Of a DNA stretch of 64,000 nucleotides, positions 1 through 11,882 are shown piece after piece; the first letter of the stretch is position 1; each line of letters begins with the position of its first letter. The notes below the pieces were generated by a model, which was not told the DNA's origin, did no database searches, and saw nothing but the letters and a program-made list of their open reading frames with translations. Made by a program: the position numbers and the translations under genes. Location of the stretch: assembly GCA_004794655.1 (NCBI GenBank), contig SMMW01000013.1, positions 961,501-1,025,500 of the forward strand. The letters are read 5' to 3'. This stretch comes from Marisa cornuarietis (Eukaryota; Mollusca; Gastropoda; Architaenioglossa; Ampullariidae).

Positions 1-2442
1 TGTAGTGGCAGTTCAGGAGAACAGAGGGTGGCTTCAGGGGCTGGTCAGTCTCCTGGTTATCCTGTGCGTCCATCCTCAGCAGGCCCTCGTCAAAGCTCAA
101 GTCCACTAGGATCCAGGCAAAACCAAAGTCCAGGAGGCACTAGGTCTGGTTCTAGTCCATCAAGTCAGAGAACAGCAAGCCCACTTGGTCAGAAGCAGAA
201 TGTGCTGGGACAGAAACAGAGTATAGGCAGCAACAGTGTAATGGGTGGCATCTCACCTCTCATGTCAAGACAAACAGCAAGTGTAAACACTGATAGCCTT
301 TCACTGCCACGGCAGAACTCGAGTGGAAACATAAACCCCTCTGGCACATGTCAAAAACAGAACATTTCGGTTAACGATGATGTAGTAACATCAACACCTT
401 CAATGCCTCGCCAGAGTACACCCCTTTGCAATGCTACAACCACTTCAAGCGGAACAGCTGCACCAGCAAAACTTGTTGATGATTTCCCGAGCAGTATCTC
501 ATCCTCTCCTTCAGGACAGCAGACCGCAGCAGACAACTCCATAAACACCTCACATGTAGCAACAGCAAGCAGATCATCCACAATTAGCAACGGTAATACC
601 AACACCAACAGTTCCAGCGGGCTTCTCCGGCAGACGCCGATGACAGCTGTGAGTATAAATCGTGCTGCTGCAGCAGGCACATGTAGTGGAACAGGGCAGG
701 CTGTTCCATCTAAAACTGCCAGCTCAGTGGTGTCAGTTTCCGGCAAGACTCAATCTACTAAGACCTTCATTAACACTGGTGGGATGTTGAGTAAAAATCC
801 TGGAACTGGTAACCTAGTCCCTTCAAACAGCTTGGATCCTTTCAATAAAAGCACCCTCTCTTTAGATACTAACAACTGTGTTTCAAGTGCATCTGAGGCA
901 GTAGAGAGTGATGGTATGTGTCACACCTCTCTTAGTGCAGCATCTTCAGGAACTGAGACTTTACCAGCCACCTCCAGCATCATCACTATGCCTTCATCAT
1001 TGGTTTCCACCATATCAGCATCTGCTGCGTGTCCTACTGTTTCTGCCTCAGTTCCCAACAACACAGCTTTGTCTTCCACCTACCCTGCCCATGCATCTGC
1101 TGCCTTACCTCTGATGGCTGCCTCTAAAGTGTCTGCTGTCCCACGGGGACGCAAGGGGTCACTGTCAGCCATAGTGAATAAACTAGCAACCAAGGTTGGC
1201 AGCAATGCAGCAGCTGTTGGCTCAGAGCTGCATGATGCCATGTCTATTAGTAGCTCAGGGGAGGGTTTGGGTGCAGAGAAATCAATATCTGGAGGAGCTG
1301 GTAATGACTCCACCAAGGAAACACCTCACCTAGCCCATGTGCAGTCACACTCTGCATCTCTGCTGCTTGCTCGGCGCCGCAGTGCTGCTGACGGAGAAAA
1401 TACCATTGGGCAGGGTGAACAGGATCGTGGTGCTGTCAAACGTCAGGCTTCCATATCGGGTCTGTCTCCACCAAGCTCTGAACCAAAAATAGCTCGCATT
1501 GATTCGTTTTCAAAAGCAATTGCCATGGCGCTCTCTGCACCATCTGCACACATACCCACATCACCACACATGGCAGCAGCAGCAACACCAGCTGCTGTTG
1601 GGGAAAGGACAGGCCGACTGAGTTCTGGGAGTGATCACGCCAGCCCACTGGCTAAAGAGATGGGTTTGCCTCTCCACCGGGCTGTAGAGGAGGTTGGACT
1701 AGATCTAAGCCTTCCCAAAGACAGGGCCCACCCGGAGTGTGCACAGACATTACAAAAGGTGGATCCTCGAACAGGTGTTGGAAAATCAAGTCCAAGAAAT
1801 GGTTCTCCAGGCTTGTGTAGTTCTCCAGTGCAAGGTGGTGAGAAGATGGGTGGAACCAAATTCAATGGAGAGTCCAGCCGTGACAAATCACGTGTGGAGA
1901 GTGATGTGTTTAAAGTGCCCACTCCCAAAACGTTGACTTCAGAAGATGATGAGCGGTGTGGCAATGCTGGTGTTGGCAGGAGTTGTGGTGGTAGTGAGAC
2001 TCGTAGTTCAGGCATGCGCCAGATTCCAGCTAGTCCCTTAAGTGATGCCAGCAGCCCTGATATCGGCTTAATTATTGACTGTGAAGAATCTCCTAATCAC
2101 AACAGCAGCAAGCCAGTACCTACAGCAAATGCCACCAATACTAGGATTCCCACACCTCCCATACTTCCCTCCCCCAAACGAGTAGTGGAGCTGACTGGCG
2201 AGCAAGGATTAGGTAGTTTGGGGCACGTAAGTCCCAGTATTTCAAGTAAAGCCACCCCTTCCCCCAGTGCACGAACAGTTAAAAACTCTCCATCGGAACC
2301 ATCACTTCACACAAAGCCATCTCCAAACAGCAAGAACTCACCAGCGCCAGCATCCCCACATCCTAAAGAAGCCCCAGTGAATTCACCTTGTGAAATTGAT
2401 GACGAATTGATGGACGCAGCACTGATGGGCTTTGGAAGCTGA
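1..2442 (+). CDS. MED1: Mediator complex subunit 1, C-terminal part (partial at window edge)
   Basis: The reading frame is open from base 1 and ends at TGA 2440-2442, giving 813 residues; the start lies outside the window. The segment is a Ser/Pro/Thr-rich, presumably disordered tail with no folded domain, as in the C-terminal half of metazoan MED1, the Mediator subunit that contacts nuclear receptors and other activators. Two islands identify it. RKGSLSAIVNKL (about residue 384) corresponds to the KPSLSAVIDKL block of vertebrate MED1. The last residues, DDELMDAALMGFGS, correspond to the vertebrate end DDDLMDVALIGN, including the acidic-hydrophobic LMD-AL core. Many SP dipeptides (for example ASPLSDASSP) suggest proline-directed phosphorylation. 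I saw no LxxLL receptor box in this part; in vertebrates these lie further upstream. The whole 2.4 kb is one exon. Family assignment rests on these two islands plus overall composition. Confidence 0.85.
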   Translation, partial: CSGSSGEQRVASGAGQSPGYPVRPSSAGPRQSSSPLGSRQNQSPGGTRSGSSPSSQRTASPLGQKQNVLGQKQSIGSNSVMGGISPLMSRQTASVNTDSLSLPRQNSSGNINPSGTCQKQNISVNDDVVTSTPSMPRQSTPLCNATTTSSGTAAPAKLVDDFPSSISSSPSGQQTAADNSINTSHVATASRSSTISNGNTNTNSSSGLLRQTPMTAVSINRAAAAGTCSGTGQAVPSKTASSVVSVSGKTQSTKTFINTGGMLSKNPGTGNLVPSNSLDPFNKSTLSLDTNNCVSSASEAVESDGMCHTSLSAASSGTETLPATSSIITMPSSLVSTISASAACPTVSASVPNNTALSSTYPAHASAALPLMAASKVSAVPRGRKGSLSAIVNKLATKVGSNAAAVGSELHDAMSISSSGEGLGAEKSISGGAGNDSTKETPHLAHVQSHSASLLLARRRSAADGENTIGQGEQDRGAVKRQASISGLSPPSSEPKIARIDSFSKAIAMALSAPSAHIPTSPHMAAAATPAAVGERTGRLSSGSDHASPLAKEMGLPLHRAVEEVGLDLSLPKDRAHPECAQTLQKVDPRTGVGKSSPRNGSPGLCSSPVQGGEKMGGTKFNGESSRDKSRVESDVFKVPTPKTLTSEDDERCGNAGVGRSCGGSETRSSGMRQIPASPLSDASSPDIGLIIDCEESPNHNSSKPVPTANATNTRIPTPPILPSPKRVVELTGEQGLGSLGHVSPSISSKATPSPSARTVKNSPSEPSLHTKPSPNSKNSPAPASPHPKEAPVNSPCEIDDELMDAALMGFGS

Positions 2443-3293
2443 CCCTGCCCAGCAGCTGTAGGACTTGTGAATGCCATAGTGGATCTGTTCTTGCCCAGCA
2501 GTTGGTAATCGCTGTCGCAGGCCACCTCATAAAGGGGAGGGGGGTGATGCACATCCTTTGTGCCTGCCTGTCATGATAACTGTGTAATGGCAGCTGAATC
2601 CAGTGGTGGCTAATAGCACATCCACTTCTGCTTTAACCATGTGCATCACTGAAACTTTGTCTCCTACTGCCACCTCATTTAAGATATGTGGCAAGCATTC
2701 ATGATGGAATGGGCCACTTTGCTGCAGTCTGATACTATAGTTTTAATCTTCCTTGACTGTTTTGTGTGTGTGGATGCATGGATGCATGTGGTGGAGAGAA
2801 GCGATGTGTCAGAGGATGGAAGTAATCTAAAGTGTGAATGTGTTTTCACTAACCCCACCTCCCTAACCAAAAAAAAAAAAGTCTCATCATCCGTGTTGAA
2901 GAAAAATGTTCAGGCTTAAGCTGGAAAACAATGTTCTAAAAAAAACGATGTCATTTCACTTCTACAATGTTGGCTGTTGCATGTAATTGAGAATACATGA
3001 GTTTTTTTAGCTGATTCAAACATGTTAGATTACTTCATGATCATGTGGTGTTGTCCATATGTTTTGGAATGAGTTGACGTAAATTCCAGTCTAGGTCCTT
3101 AGTTTCACCTTTTGGTCCTTCAACCTCTCACACTGTCAAGAAGATTTTGTGAAGATTTAACAGTCCACAGGTAAATGAATTTTGCAAAAATCAGCTTTTC
3201 TCCAAAATATTTTATAAAAAAATAAGTACTGAATAGTCCAATATATTACGCTGTCTTTGATTGTTGCACCATCCTAACAGAGCTTGTTGATAC

Positions 3294-3299
3294 AATAAA
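3294..3299 (+). terminator. Candidate MED1 poly(A) signal (AATAAA)
   Basis: A canonical AATAAA hexamer 0.85 kb after the MED1 stop is followed within about 10-25 bases by a run of T and then a run of G. This is the U/GU-rich downstream element expected at a cleavage site. It is the first good combination after the stop codon, but further AATAAA sites downstream could be used instead or as alternatives. Confidence 0.45.
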
Positions 3300-6200
3300 A
3301 TTCCAAGGGTTTTTTTTTTGGGGGGGGGAAGGGGCGAATCAGGGTGGAGATATTGTCATCACCAAAACAACATCTGTTCCAGAGAGCATTTATCATCGGG
3401 AATATATGTTTTTGAGGTCTAGAGCTGATATTTGTAAAATTTATAGCCATGGGCATTTTTTCATCTTTCAGAAGTAGTTTGGTTATTATGTTGTCATAAT
3501 TCAGATGTAATGCAGTGGTGTTCTACATTGATGATATTAAGTCCACATCTTGTGTATTGGCAAAATAATTATTATTAATTCTTTAGGTTTAATTGTGAGC
3601 TAGAATCAGGTGCTACCTGAATTAACACAAAGTGCTCAGCTAAATTGCTTATTAGCTGACTGAAATTGACCATCCAGCTGTTTTCGAGCAATATCACCAG
3701 TGGCTGTGTGCTGTGTCCTAGTGTCCTTGTAGGCAAGAAAAATTATCAGTTGTAGCTGTAACCTCAAATGATAAACGAATTTCAGAATTAATGGGAAAAG
3801 AGGTTTAAAAAATAGAAAGTGAATGTTGTAGTGAGAAATTGGAGGCTTTAATCTGTATTTTTTGTGGTGATAATTGTGCCTTGGGGTTTTAAAAGAAAGT
3901 TTGTAGAATTGAAACCTTTGCGATTTTTTTAAACCAAAAAAGCCTGACATTTTTTAAACAAATATTTTAGGCTAGCTTGACAATATCTTTGACTTTGTGT
4001 GTTAAATAGGCACCATTTTAACCGTTCAACTAATGTCCTATAAGAGGTTACATTTCAGGAAACTTAATTTATAGTGCACTGTAGACTTTAAAGGTAGCTT
4101 CAACCACTTGGTAAATTTTGGCAAGTTTAAAAAGAAAATGTATGTGTGAAAGAGGAAACTTGAAGAGTGCTTTTAAGTAGTTTAGAGTTCTAGGGCTAGT
4201 TGCACAACACATTTCTAATTATAAACACTTTTAGGCCTTAACTCTATTTAGATAATTAGTTTAAAGTGCACACCACAATTTTAGAATTTTTAAAACTAAA
4301 ACTGCTTTAAGTAAGATAAAGTTGTTTAAGTCTGACTTTCCGTCCTGTCAGTACAATTTTTTGTATGTTTTTCTGCAATGCATCAAAATGGCTAAGAAGG
4401 GATTTTGCTTCTTTAGAACAGTTTTAAGGTTTAGAAACATGTTGTGCAACTGGCCCCTGATTTGTTTAAATATGCTGAATATTAAACACCCTAAAGGGCC
4501 ATTCTTTAATAAGTACAGATGTATGTGCATGACCATTTCAGATGACTTTCACAGTGAAATAAATATAGCATACATGATGTGAATATGACCTTATTGGGGT
4601 AAATAAGTAAACCATAGCCAGATCTTTGGCTGCTATGCTGTTTGGTCTCTTTGAAAATCCTTTTCTGACAGTGTACAGAGAAGTTTTCATGTGCACAGTT
4701 CAAAGTACTACTGTTATCATCAAATGGCTGATGTGTATGGAATCACAGGTACAGTTACAGATGTAGATGCAGTTACAAATGCCCATTTAACAGCCCTTGT
4801 TCGCCTTGTTTTATTTATGAATTCTGGGGTTGTTGTAAACATTGTGGTACTCCATAAAGATTCAGGTTTATGACTGTTATTTCTTCTTCCATCATGCTCT
4901 GTTGTTTGAATATTGCGTTTTTATTTTATTTATTTTGTTTGTTGTTAAAAGAAATTGAAAATTGGGAACATCATTTCTGTATTGTTTTTTCACTTACATT
5001 TTATATAGTTAAAAGAAGGGCAAATAATGTTACAGTCTTGAGGCAGGGAAGTCACTGCTAAGATGTGCATGGTGGTTTTCTGTACTTCCATTTCCCTGTA
5101 AAAGAAACACCTTTTAATTATGAGATTGAATCTGTTGCAGCATGCAAAAATGGTATTTCTTTTAGCCATTAAACATTCTTGAAGGGAAATAACATTCAGT
5201 GGCAACATATAAAGCAATTTTTTTTAACAATATATGTAAATAAATTTTTGTGATAATTAGCCTGATCCAGCTGGTATGCAAGGAATGCTAAGATGGTCCA
5301 GTGGTACAGTGAGAATGTGCTGCTTCTAGTTGTACTCCTTACAAATCTCCACTTTGTTTGCATAAAAGAACAGTGATAGCACCTTCTGGCAATAGCTTTA
5401 GTTTTAAATCATTTTAGAGCACTTTAACTGTCATTAATTTTTTTTTTAAGGCATCGTTTACATTGCCTTCAAAGTTTTCTTCCTGACAAGTCATGAGAAA
5501 CCTTCCTGTTGCCATTTGTTTTTCCGTGTGACAAATTGGTTATCTTTACTAGTAAGCAGTAAACAGCCATGTGTAGTTTGCTCATAAATTTATTTTAATT
5601 GTGAAAAGTCAGCAAAATATTTCTTGTAGTGGGAAAAGTGGATGAACTTGTTTTGCTTGTATAGCGTGCACAGTTCCCAATGATTTTCCTATGCTGCTTA
5701 TTAAGCCATTACATTATTTTTCCCCACATAGAAATGGGCTCTGCAAATTTTTATTTATTTATTTTTGTCTGTGGTACTCGTTATGATTTTTTTAAGAGGA
5801 GATGGAGGTTTTGTAGCAGAGTGATGTTGGTAGTGAAAAGGTAAATCAAGTGGACTATCATCTTGTTTAAAGGAGTGAAGAAAGTGTAAATTGTCCTCCT
5901 AACTCCAGCTGCTCCAGTTTCCCATGTCAGCCAGTAGGTATTTTAATAATTGGGACAATGCAACTCCGCATGCACTGTTTCAAAAAAACCCACACTTGCT
6001 GTCAGGGCATAGTCTTTCTTAATGCTTTTCATATCTCTGAAGTCATTTCTGCTGGGCAGTCCAGAGTACACAAGCGGCTGCTGATAATTCGTGTTGGTTC
6101 TGTAGGTTTGCGATATGTGAATACAAAAAGAATGGTTTTAGGTAAAAGAATTCCTATAAACCATGTGTGTGTTTGCAAACATATATACATAGTGTGTATG

Positions 6201-8249
6201 CTTGTACATTTGTGTATGGAGAGAACATCTGTGTTTACATGGTGATGACCCTGTAAAAATGATCTCTTTGTTGAAAGTTATGAAGAAAAGATAGTAAATG
6301 CAACTTGTATATTTGTATGAAATAGTTTTCTACACATCTTTTTCAGCCTCCCTGTATGGAGTATTCTGAAATCATTCTGTTTCTCTTTCAAACTTCTTCA
6401 CTTTTCTAAGATTTCCCTTTTACACAGTCCATCAAGCATTGTCTTTTCAGAGAAGTCATGGCCTGTGAATGTTGGTGAACAAATTTTCTGCTAGCATGAT
6501 GGGTGATGCATCATCTTTGCCACTCAGATACATGGGAAAGTATTGGCTACAATGGCTTTTTTTTTTTTTTTACCAGTAGTAGTTCATTATTAAAACCGCT
6601 TTTGTTGCTTCTGTTTAAAGGCTATTGAATACATTGTGACAGTTAACATCAGGGCTGGTGTCAGTCCTCTCCTCTTTCCTCAAATACATATTAACTGAAT
6701 ACAGATTTTTTACTATGACATTCATGCAAACAAAATTTGCCAGTAACATGCTTGACAGTAAAGCAGATCGTGTTAAGAAGGTCCTTCAGCCAACTTGGCC
6801 AAAAAAAAAGCAAGATATTTGTATACCATGAATTGCTGTCTTCCCACCCCATCCTAGCTCACAGCAAAAGCAGGATCATAGCTGTCATACTTGTTTGCTG
6901 CTCCCAGGGGATTTCTGCATCTGTGATGTTAATGAGGTGGTACGTGTTCACTAATTGGTGAGTGAGATGTTTTCTTGATCAGTTCCTGTGTTTTAAAAGC
7001 TGTCTGATGATGATAGTAAAGGCTGATTTATAACAGTCGTGATTATTCATGTTTGCTGAGGAGCCAACAGAGGCACAGCAACATACAACAGTGGTTTTAC
7101 AGCTTGTAGGTCTTTCTTTTTATGCCTTTTTTTTTTTAAAGTTTTGAACTGGTATGTTTCTATGGCTGCTGTGCAGAGCTGTGTTACTAAGGGTCTGCGT
7201 CCCAAATCAGTTAAGTTTCATACTTGATAAATTAAGATGCTGTATAGAATAGTTGGCACATTGGATTAGAATCATCACCTGTAGTTGTGGCTGCTGGGAC
7301 TGTTTCTTGGATTCATTTCTGTACAGATTTTTTTTTCTCTCCTTCAGTTTTATCTGAAGTGTGCCAGTGTAATATATAATCATTTCAGTCACTGATTCAT
7401 ACCTCTATGTACAAACTTCACCATGAAGGCAGCATTCCAGTCAAGACTGTGAAACACCTTGTAAAGTGTGTAGAGAAGGCAGAGTGCATGACCGGCAGGT
7501 TGGGGTTATGGCAGCACACTGTCACATTTTCAGTGGAACCGAATAGAATGTTGCAGTCATTCTATTCATGCATTAACATTCTCGCATACATGCATGCACA
7601 GATACGCTCATACATGTATGGCACACGAATGCATTCTTCATAATTCTTATTGTTCCCATGGATTTAAGATAAAAGTGATATTTTATGGTGAAGATTGCAG
7701 ATAATACTGTATGTCAATGGAAATGATACATTTTGCAGAAATGCATTTATTCTGAATGAATGACAGAAACAGTTGCTGCATCAGTCGCATTGCACTGTGC
7801 TTTGTCAACGTGTTATGACTGCTTTTCTCTTGATGTTTGTCACGGTCTGGTTGAAGCTGCCATTTTGTTTATTAGTGTGAACATTGTGTCATCCAGTTAC
7901 TGCTCGGGTGATGTTGCACCTTCATGAAGGTGGAACAAAATTTTGAAAAACTACTGAATAAACGATTCTTAAGTGATGCAGTGGAGTGGTTTTTGTTTCT
8001 CCTTGAATGTGTTTTGTCCGAGTTCTACTGAAATAACATGCAAACTTAATAAGGCTTACCCAAGAGGTATGTGAAATCATGCTTGGGCTGAAACTACTAT
8101 TATCAGTTTTAAAACAGTAATAATTGAGAAGAATGTATATGAAGTGATCTAAGATATTGAAGCTTAAACTCATGCCATAGAGCCTATTTTGGTGATGAGA
8201 AATTGTCTTGACAGTTTTTCCTAAATTGCTCAAATTCTAGAAGACTTCC

Positions 8250-8592
8250 CAGAGGAATGATACTATTCTCAAAATTTGGGTGAATATGCTTCTTCCATTC
8301 CCAAGACATACATTTACAAATATCACTATTCACAGAAAAAGGTGAAGACAGAATTGTACATGGATGCACCACTCACCTTACAAAAGCCCCATTCAGGAGA
8401 GCTGGGTTCATGTGTGAGGCATATCTTTGTTAAAGTCACAATTTTGACCTTATTTCTGTGTATTGATATGTTTGTAGTTTCTCAAGAATATTGAATAGGT
8501 TTTGGGAGGAGGATATTGGTATTCACCCACATTTTGGAAATTATATTACACTGAACTTCACTCAGTTATTAGGAAAAAATGCATCCTACTAG
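8250..8592. mobile_element. Dispersed inverted-repeat (MITE-like) element, copy A
   Basis: This segment shares ordered blocks with the element at 51061-52043: a GATACTATT...GGTGAATAT block on the left, TGTACATGGAT and GAGAGCTGGG in the middle, TTCTGTGTATTGATATGTTT, and a right end containing CACTGAACTTCACTCAG followed by A-rich sequence and ACTAGT. The right end is recognisable as an inverted version of the left ends of the copies at 51 and 47.9 kb. The left terminal repeat of this copy is eroded. It has no coding capacity. Alignment is by eye, so the borders are approximate. Confidence 0.55.
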
Positions 8593-11518
8593 TCTTTTCT
8601 TTTAGTCTTACCTTTACTATTTTACCAGATTGGTACGTCTACAAGTGTTAACTATATATATATACACATGTATATAAAGGAAAAGGTCCACAGTCACTAG
8701 GTAGCACTGGTGTCTCACATGCAATGTCCTCTGGGGAAATAGCTTAGGATCAGGTTAATAGGTGCCTGACATATTGCTGCCTTGACAGGGGTATAGTGGC
8801 TTCCTGATGAGTTTGTAGTACCTAGACTAGAGGATCTGGCTTCCCTTTTGGTCCATAACTGATTAATAACTACAATGTGCTCTTCAGTTTTGGGGTTTTT
8901 TTCATGACCACCCAGAATGAGGGTGAAAGAGAATCTCATCACTTCATAAAAATCATACATGCAGTGACACAACATCTTTTAAAAAATGTCAGTTACTTAA
9001 CAATTTATTTCTATTTTGTAAACAATGTAAATGTATTTTTCAAAATGTACCAAACACAGCAAATGCTAACTTAACCAACACTTATTTTAGAGCTGCTTAT
9101 AAAAAGCCCATGCACACCAATAAATTACAGCCAAAAATGATAACATCCGAAAATGTTGCACTGTACAATTTGCCATTTACAATTACTATTTTTTTTCTAT
9201 ATACTCTTCTAAGGGGTCCTGCGCTCTACTCACTGAAGATTTACTTGTCTTCTTTCCATGAACTGATTTAGACCTGTTGGTGAAGAGTATTCTGAATATT
9301 GAAATTACTGCTTCAAGGAAATCACAACCAGATAATTTCTACCACCAGTTGCTGTCCCCAGAGTAATACACATCTAAGGACCAGGCCCCACCTAGTCAGT
9401 GTTTTTGTGTGCACACGTTTGCACAGACACTTTAAAATAAGAGGAAAAATACTGTCATTTCACAGTTGTACATAAACAAAAAAAACTCAATTTAATGCCG
9501 AAACAGGACAAATTGAAATTACAATTATGTTCACATGTACATATGAAGAGAGATCTGCTCTTCTTACAAATCAAATGTGCAAAATTTTTTTTTTTTTACA
9601 ATAGATTAAATGAAGATACAGTACTGCTACCATATTTTTATTTCATATTTTTTATGATACATTTTTAACTCAATCAAGATTGGTTGCCACAGAGAACACA
9701 AACATTAACAATATGCACAACCTGAAGTCCTAAATGAGTTAAAACCGAAGATGAGATAAAACACAAGGGCTATAAGAAAAGAAACAAAATGTATTGATAT
9801 TGGAATGAATTTATAATATTGTAACCCCCAGCTTGCTGGCTACTACTTAGCCTTTGATGCTCTGAACCCTTGTAAAACCACGGAGAGATGCAATTCAAAT
9901 TAACCAATGCAGATGGGCTTAAGATTAGGACCTTGAATACTGTTTTACCAGGCCTCATATTCATGAGGCATATTTACTCAGCCCGTCTACCCAAGCTGGA
10001 TAGATTACCGAACCAGAGACAGTGGCTAATATTCATGAACTCAGGGTAGACCTGTCCATTAACGTGAGCCTAAGAATACGTGAAGTCATCGGATTAAAAG
10101 CAGACAAAGTAGACATAATATTCCAGCAATAAATGTCTGTAAAGGCCGTTACATTCAAACAGCAGAAGAGTAACAGAATTGTTTGAGGAATATTTACAAA
10201 TTTTGGTCTTAGAGTTGCAACATTGAATATACAGCCTTGGAAGTAACATAATGTAACCTACAGAATTTGCATTTCGCACCAGCATTGTCAAATTATCTAG
10301 GAGAAAAGGCTGTAGCTTTTATAGGTAAATACAAATTCTTGCTGAGATTCTTGACCTTACATCGTCTTAAAATGGACAATACCTCAGCCGACATCTTTCA
10401 TCCTATAGTTCAGCATACAGTTACACTGAACCAATGGTCATTTTCTGCCTTAAAATGTGTGACTTCATCTTGAAAAGGGATCACAAACATGTTAAGCAGA
10501 AGACATTTCTGCAACCCCAGACTTTTTTTTTTTATATCAACATAGAAATTAATGTGCCATCTTGTAATAGTGAATTTGAAAAAGCCTTGCACTCATTTTT
10601 TAACACTCTGGGAACTTCCAAAGAATCAAATAATTGTGTCATAATACATAGGCAACTCGTTAAATACAGAGTCAGTGGTGAAGGTGAGGGTAGGGAACAC
10701 ATCTCACAAAAACTTCCACTAATAACTGATATGACTAATTTCCACGCTAACCATACACTTAATCTTAAAACAAGAATTTGGAAAAAAAAATGTGAAAACA
10801 TCACATCAGTCTGTGCCGACAGGACATCTGTAATATACTTCTCATTCGGCAGCAAAATGTCAGCAAGCTCTTACATTTTAGTATTGCTTGTGTGTAGTAC
10901 AGATGTTCGTTTTCTGAAGAATGCAGTCATGTACTTTTGGACTGTGTGGTTTGTGGTCTATATACAATATTGTACAAATTCCTATATGACATCTATACAA
11001 CACTCTACATTGCATAGCCAAGATTTCCTCCAACTAAAGCGTGCCAGATTTCTACCACCAAGCACTGCCAGATTCTTGAGCAACTATTTAAATAATTGCT
11101 CATTCTTGAAGCCAGATTTCTGCCTGACAGCTGTATAGTATAAAAGTAATAAGTATACACCCTATTGTCACACTAATATGATGTGTAACAATCCAATAGT
11201 CAACTGTCTCCAAAGAACGTCAAATTGAAATACACATTTACAACTGCATTGTAGAGGTAGATATGACATATCACATATGGGTTCTTACAATTACCTCCAT
11301 TCCTGGAAAATGTCTGTAAAGGTTTTTCTTGGATACATCATAGTGAGCTCAACCCACCTTCAAAAACACTCATTACTCATGACAATGCACATATCCAATA
11401 CTTAAAGATGCACTCAGGAAATACTAATTATACACAAAACACATAAAATAAAAGAATAAAGAGAAAAGCTATTCAGCTGGGGAGATCAACGTAGTCCAAA
11501 ATTATGAATTCCGTAGAT

Positions 11519-11586
11519 AACCACCGAAATAGCTAAAAGGAATTTCTTTGATAACCACTGAAATAACTAAAAGGAATTCCTTTGAT
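11519..11586. repeat. 34-bp tandem duplication
   Basis: Two adjacent copies of a 34-base unit beginning ATAACCACYGAAATARCTA differ at about three positions. The repeat lies about 300 bases beyond the DBF4 stop codon, hence probably inside the DBF4 3' UTR. No function is evident. Confidence 0.8.
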
Positions 11587-11882
11587 AGGTCACACCACAG
11601 AAGACAAGTCCAGCCCAGCCCTCTTCTAACACCATTTACTTTTGTTGGTAAATTTCTCACCCATTTACTGCTGGGAAGTTTTTCTAGTGTTGGACAAAGG
11701 ATCTGAAAATCAATTTGATCCTTTTGCTGTTGTTTAAATATGCAAAATCTGCAGGATCATTTCCAAATAAAAGTCTGGCTGAACCGAAGTAATTTTTTTT
11801 TCAAAGAGCTTTAGTTTACATAAAATGTGTCGTTACATAACCTGGAACATGCATAACTGATAGAACACACCCCAGATGTGAT

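Larger units (their letters stand above)
2443..11882. other. Noncoding interval between convergent MED1 and DBF4, including both 3' UTRs
   Basis: About 9.4 kb of AT-rich sequence with no conserved coding exon that I can recognise. It must hold the 3' UTR of MED1 (plus strand, left) and of DBF4 (minus strand, right). Candidate MED1 AATAAA hexamers occur at 3294-3299 and again near 4556 and 7956, so its 3' UTR may be anywhere from 0.9 to more than 5 kb. The interval also holds poly-T runs (for example near 6559-6574), one copy of a dispersed inverted-repeat family (about 8250-8592), and a 34-bp tandem duplication near 11519-11586. Open frames here, including one of 234 codons at 10434-11138, show no recognisable homology. 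Confidence 0.6.

Noticed and set aside
351..2015. Minus-strand frames over MED1 (351-746, 1635-2015)
   Set aside because: Shadows of the repetitive Ser-rich coding frame.
10434..11138. 234-codon plus-strand open frame opposite the DBF4 3' region
   Set aside because: Low-complexity, AT-rich translation with no recognisable family, no promoter or splice context, and antisense to the probable DBF4 3' UTR; most likely chance.
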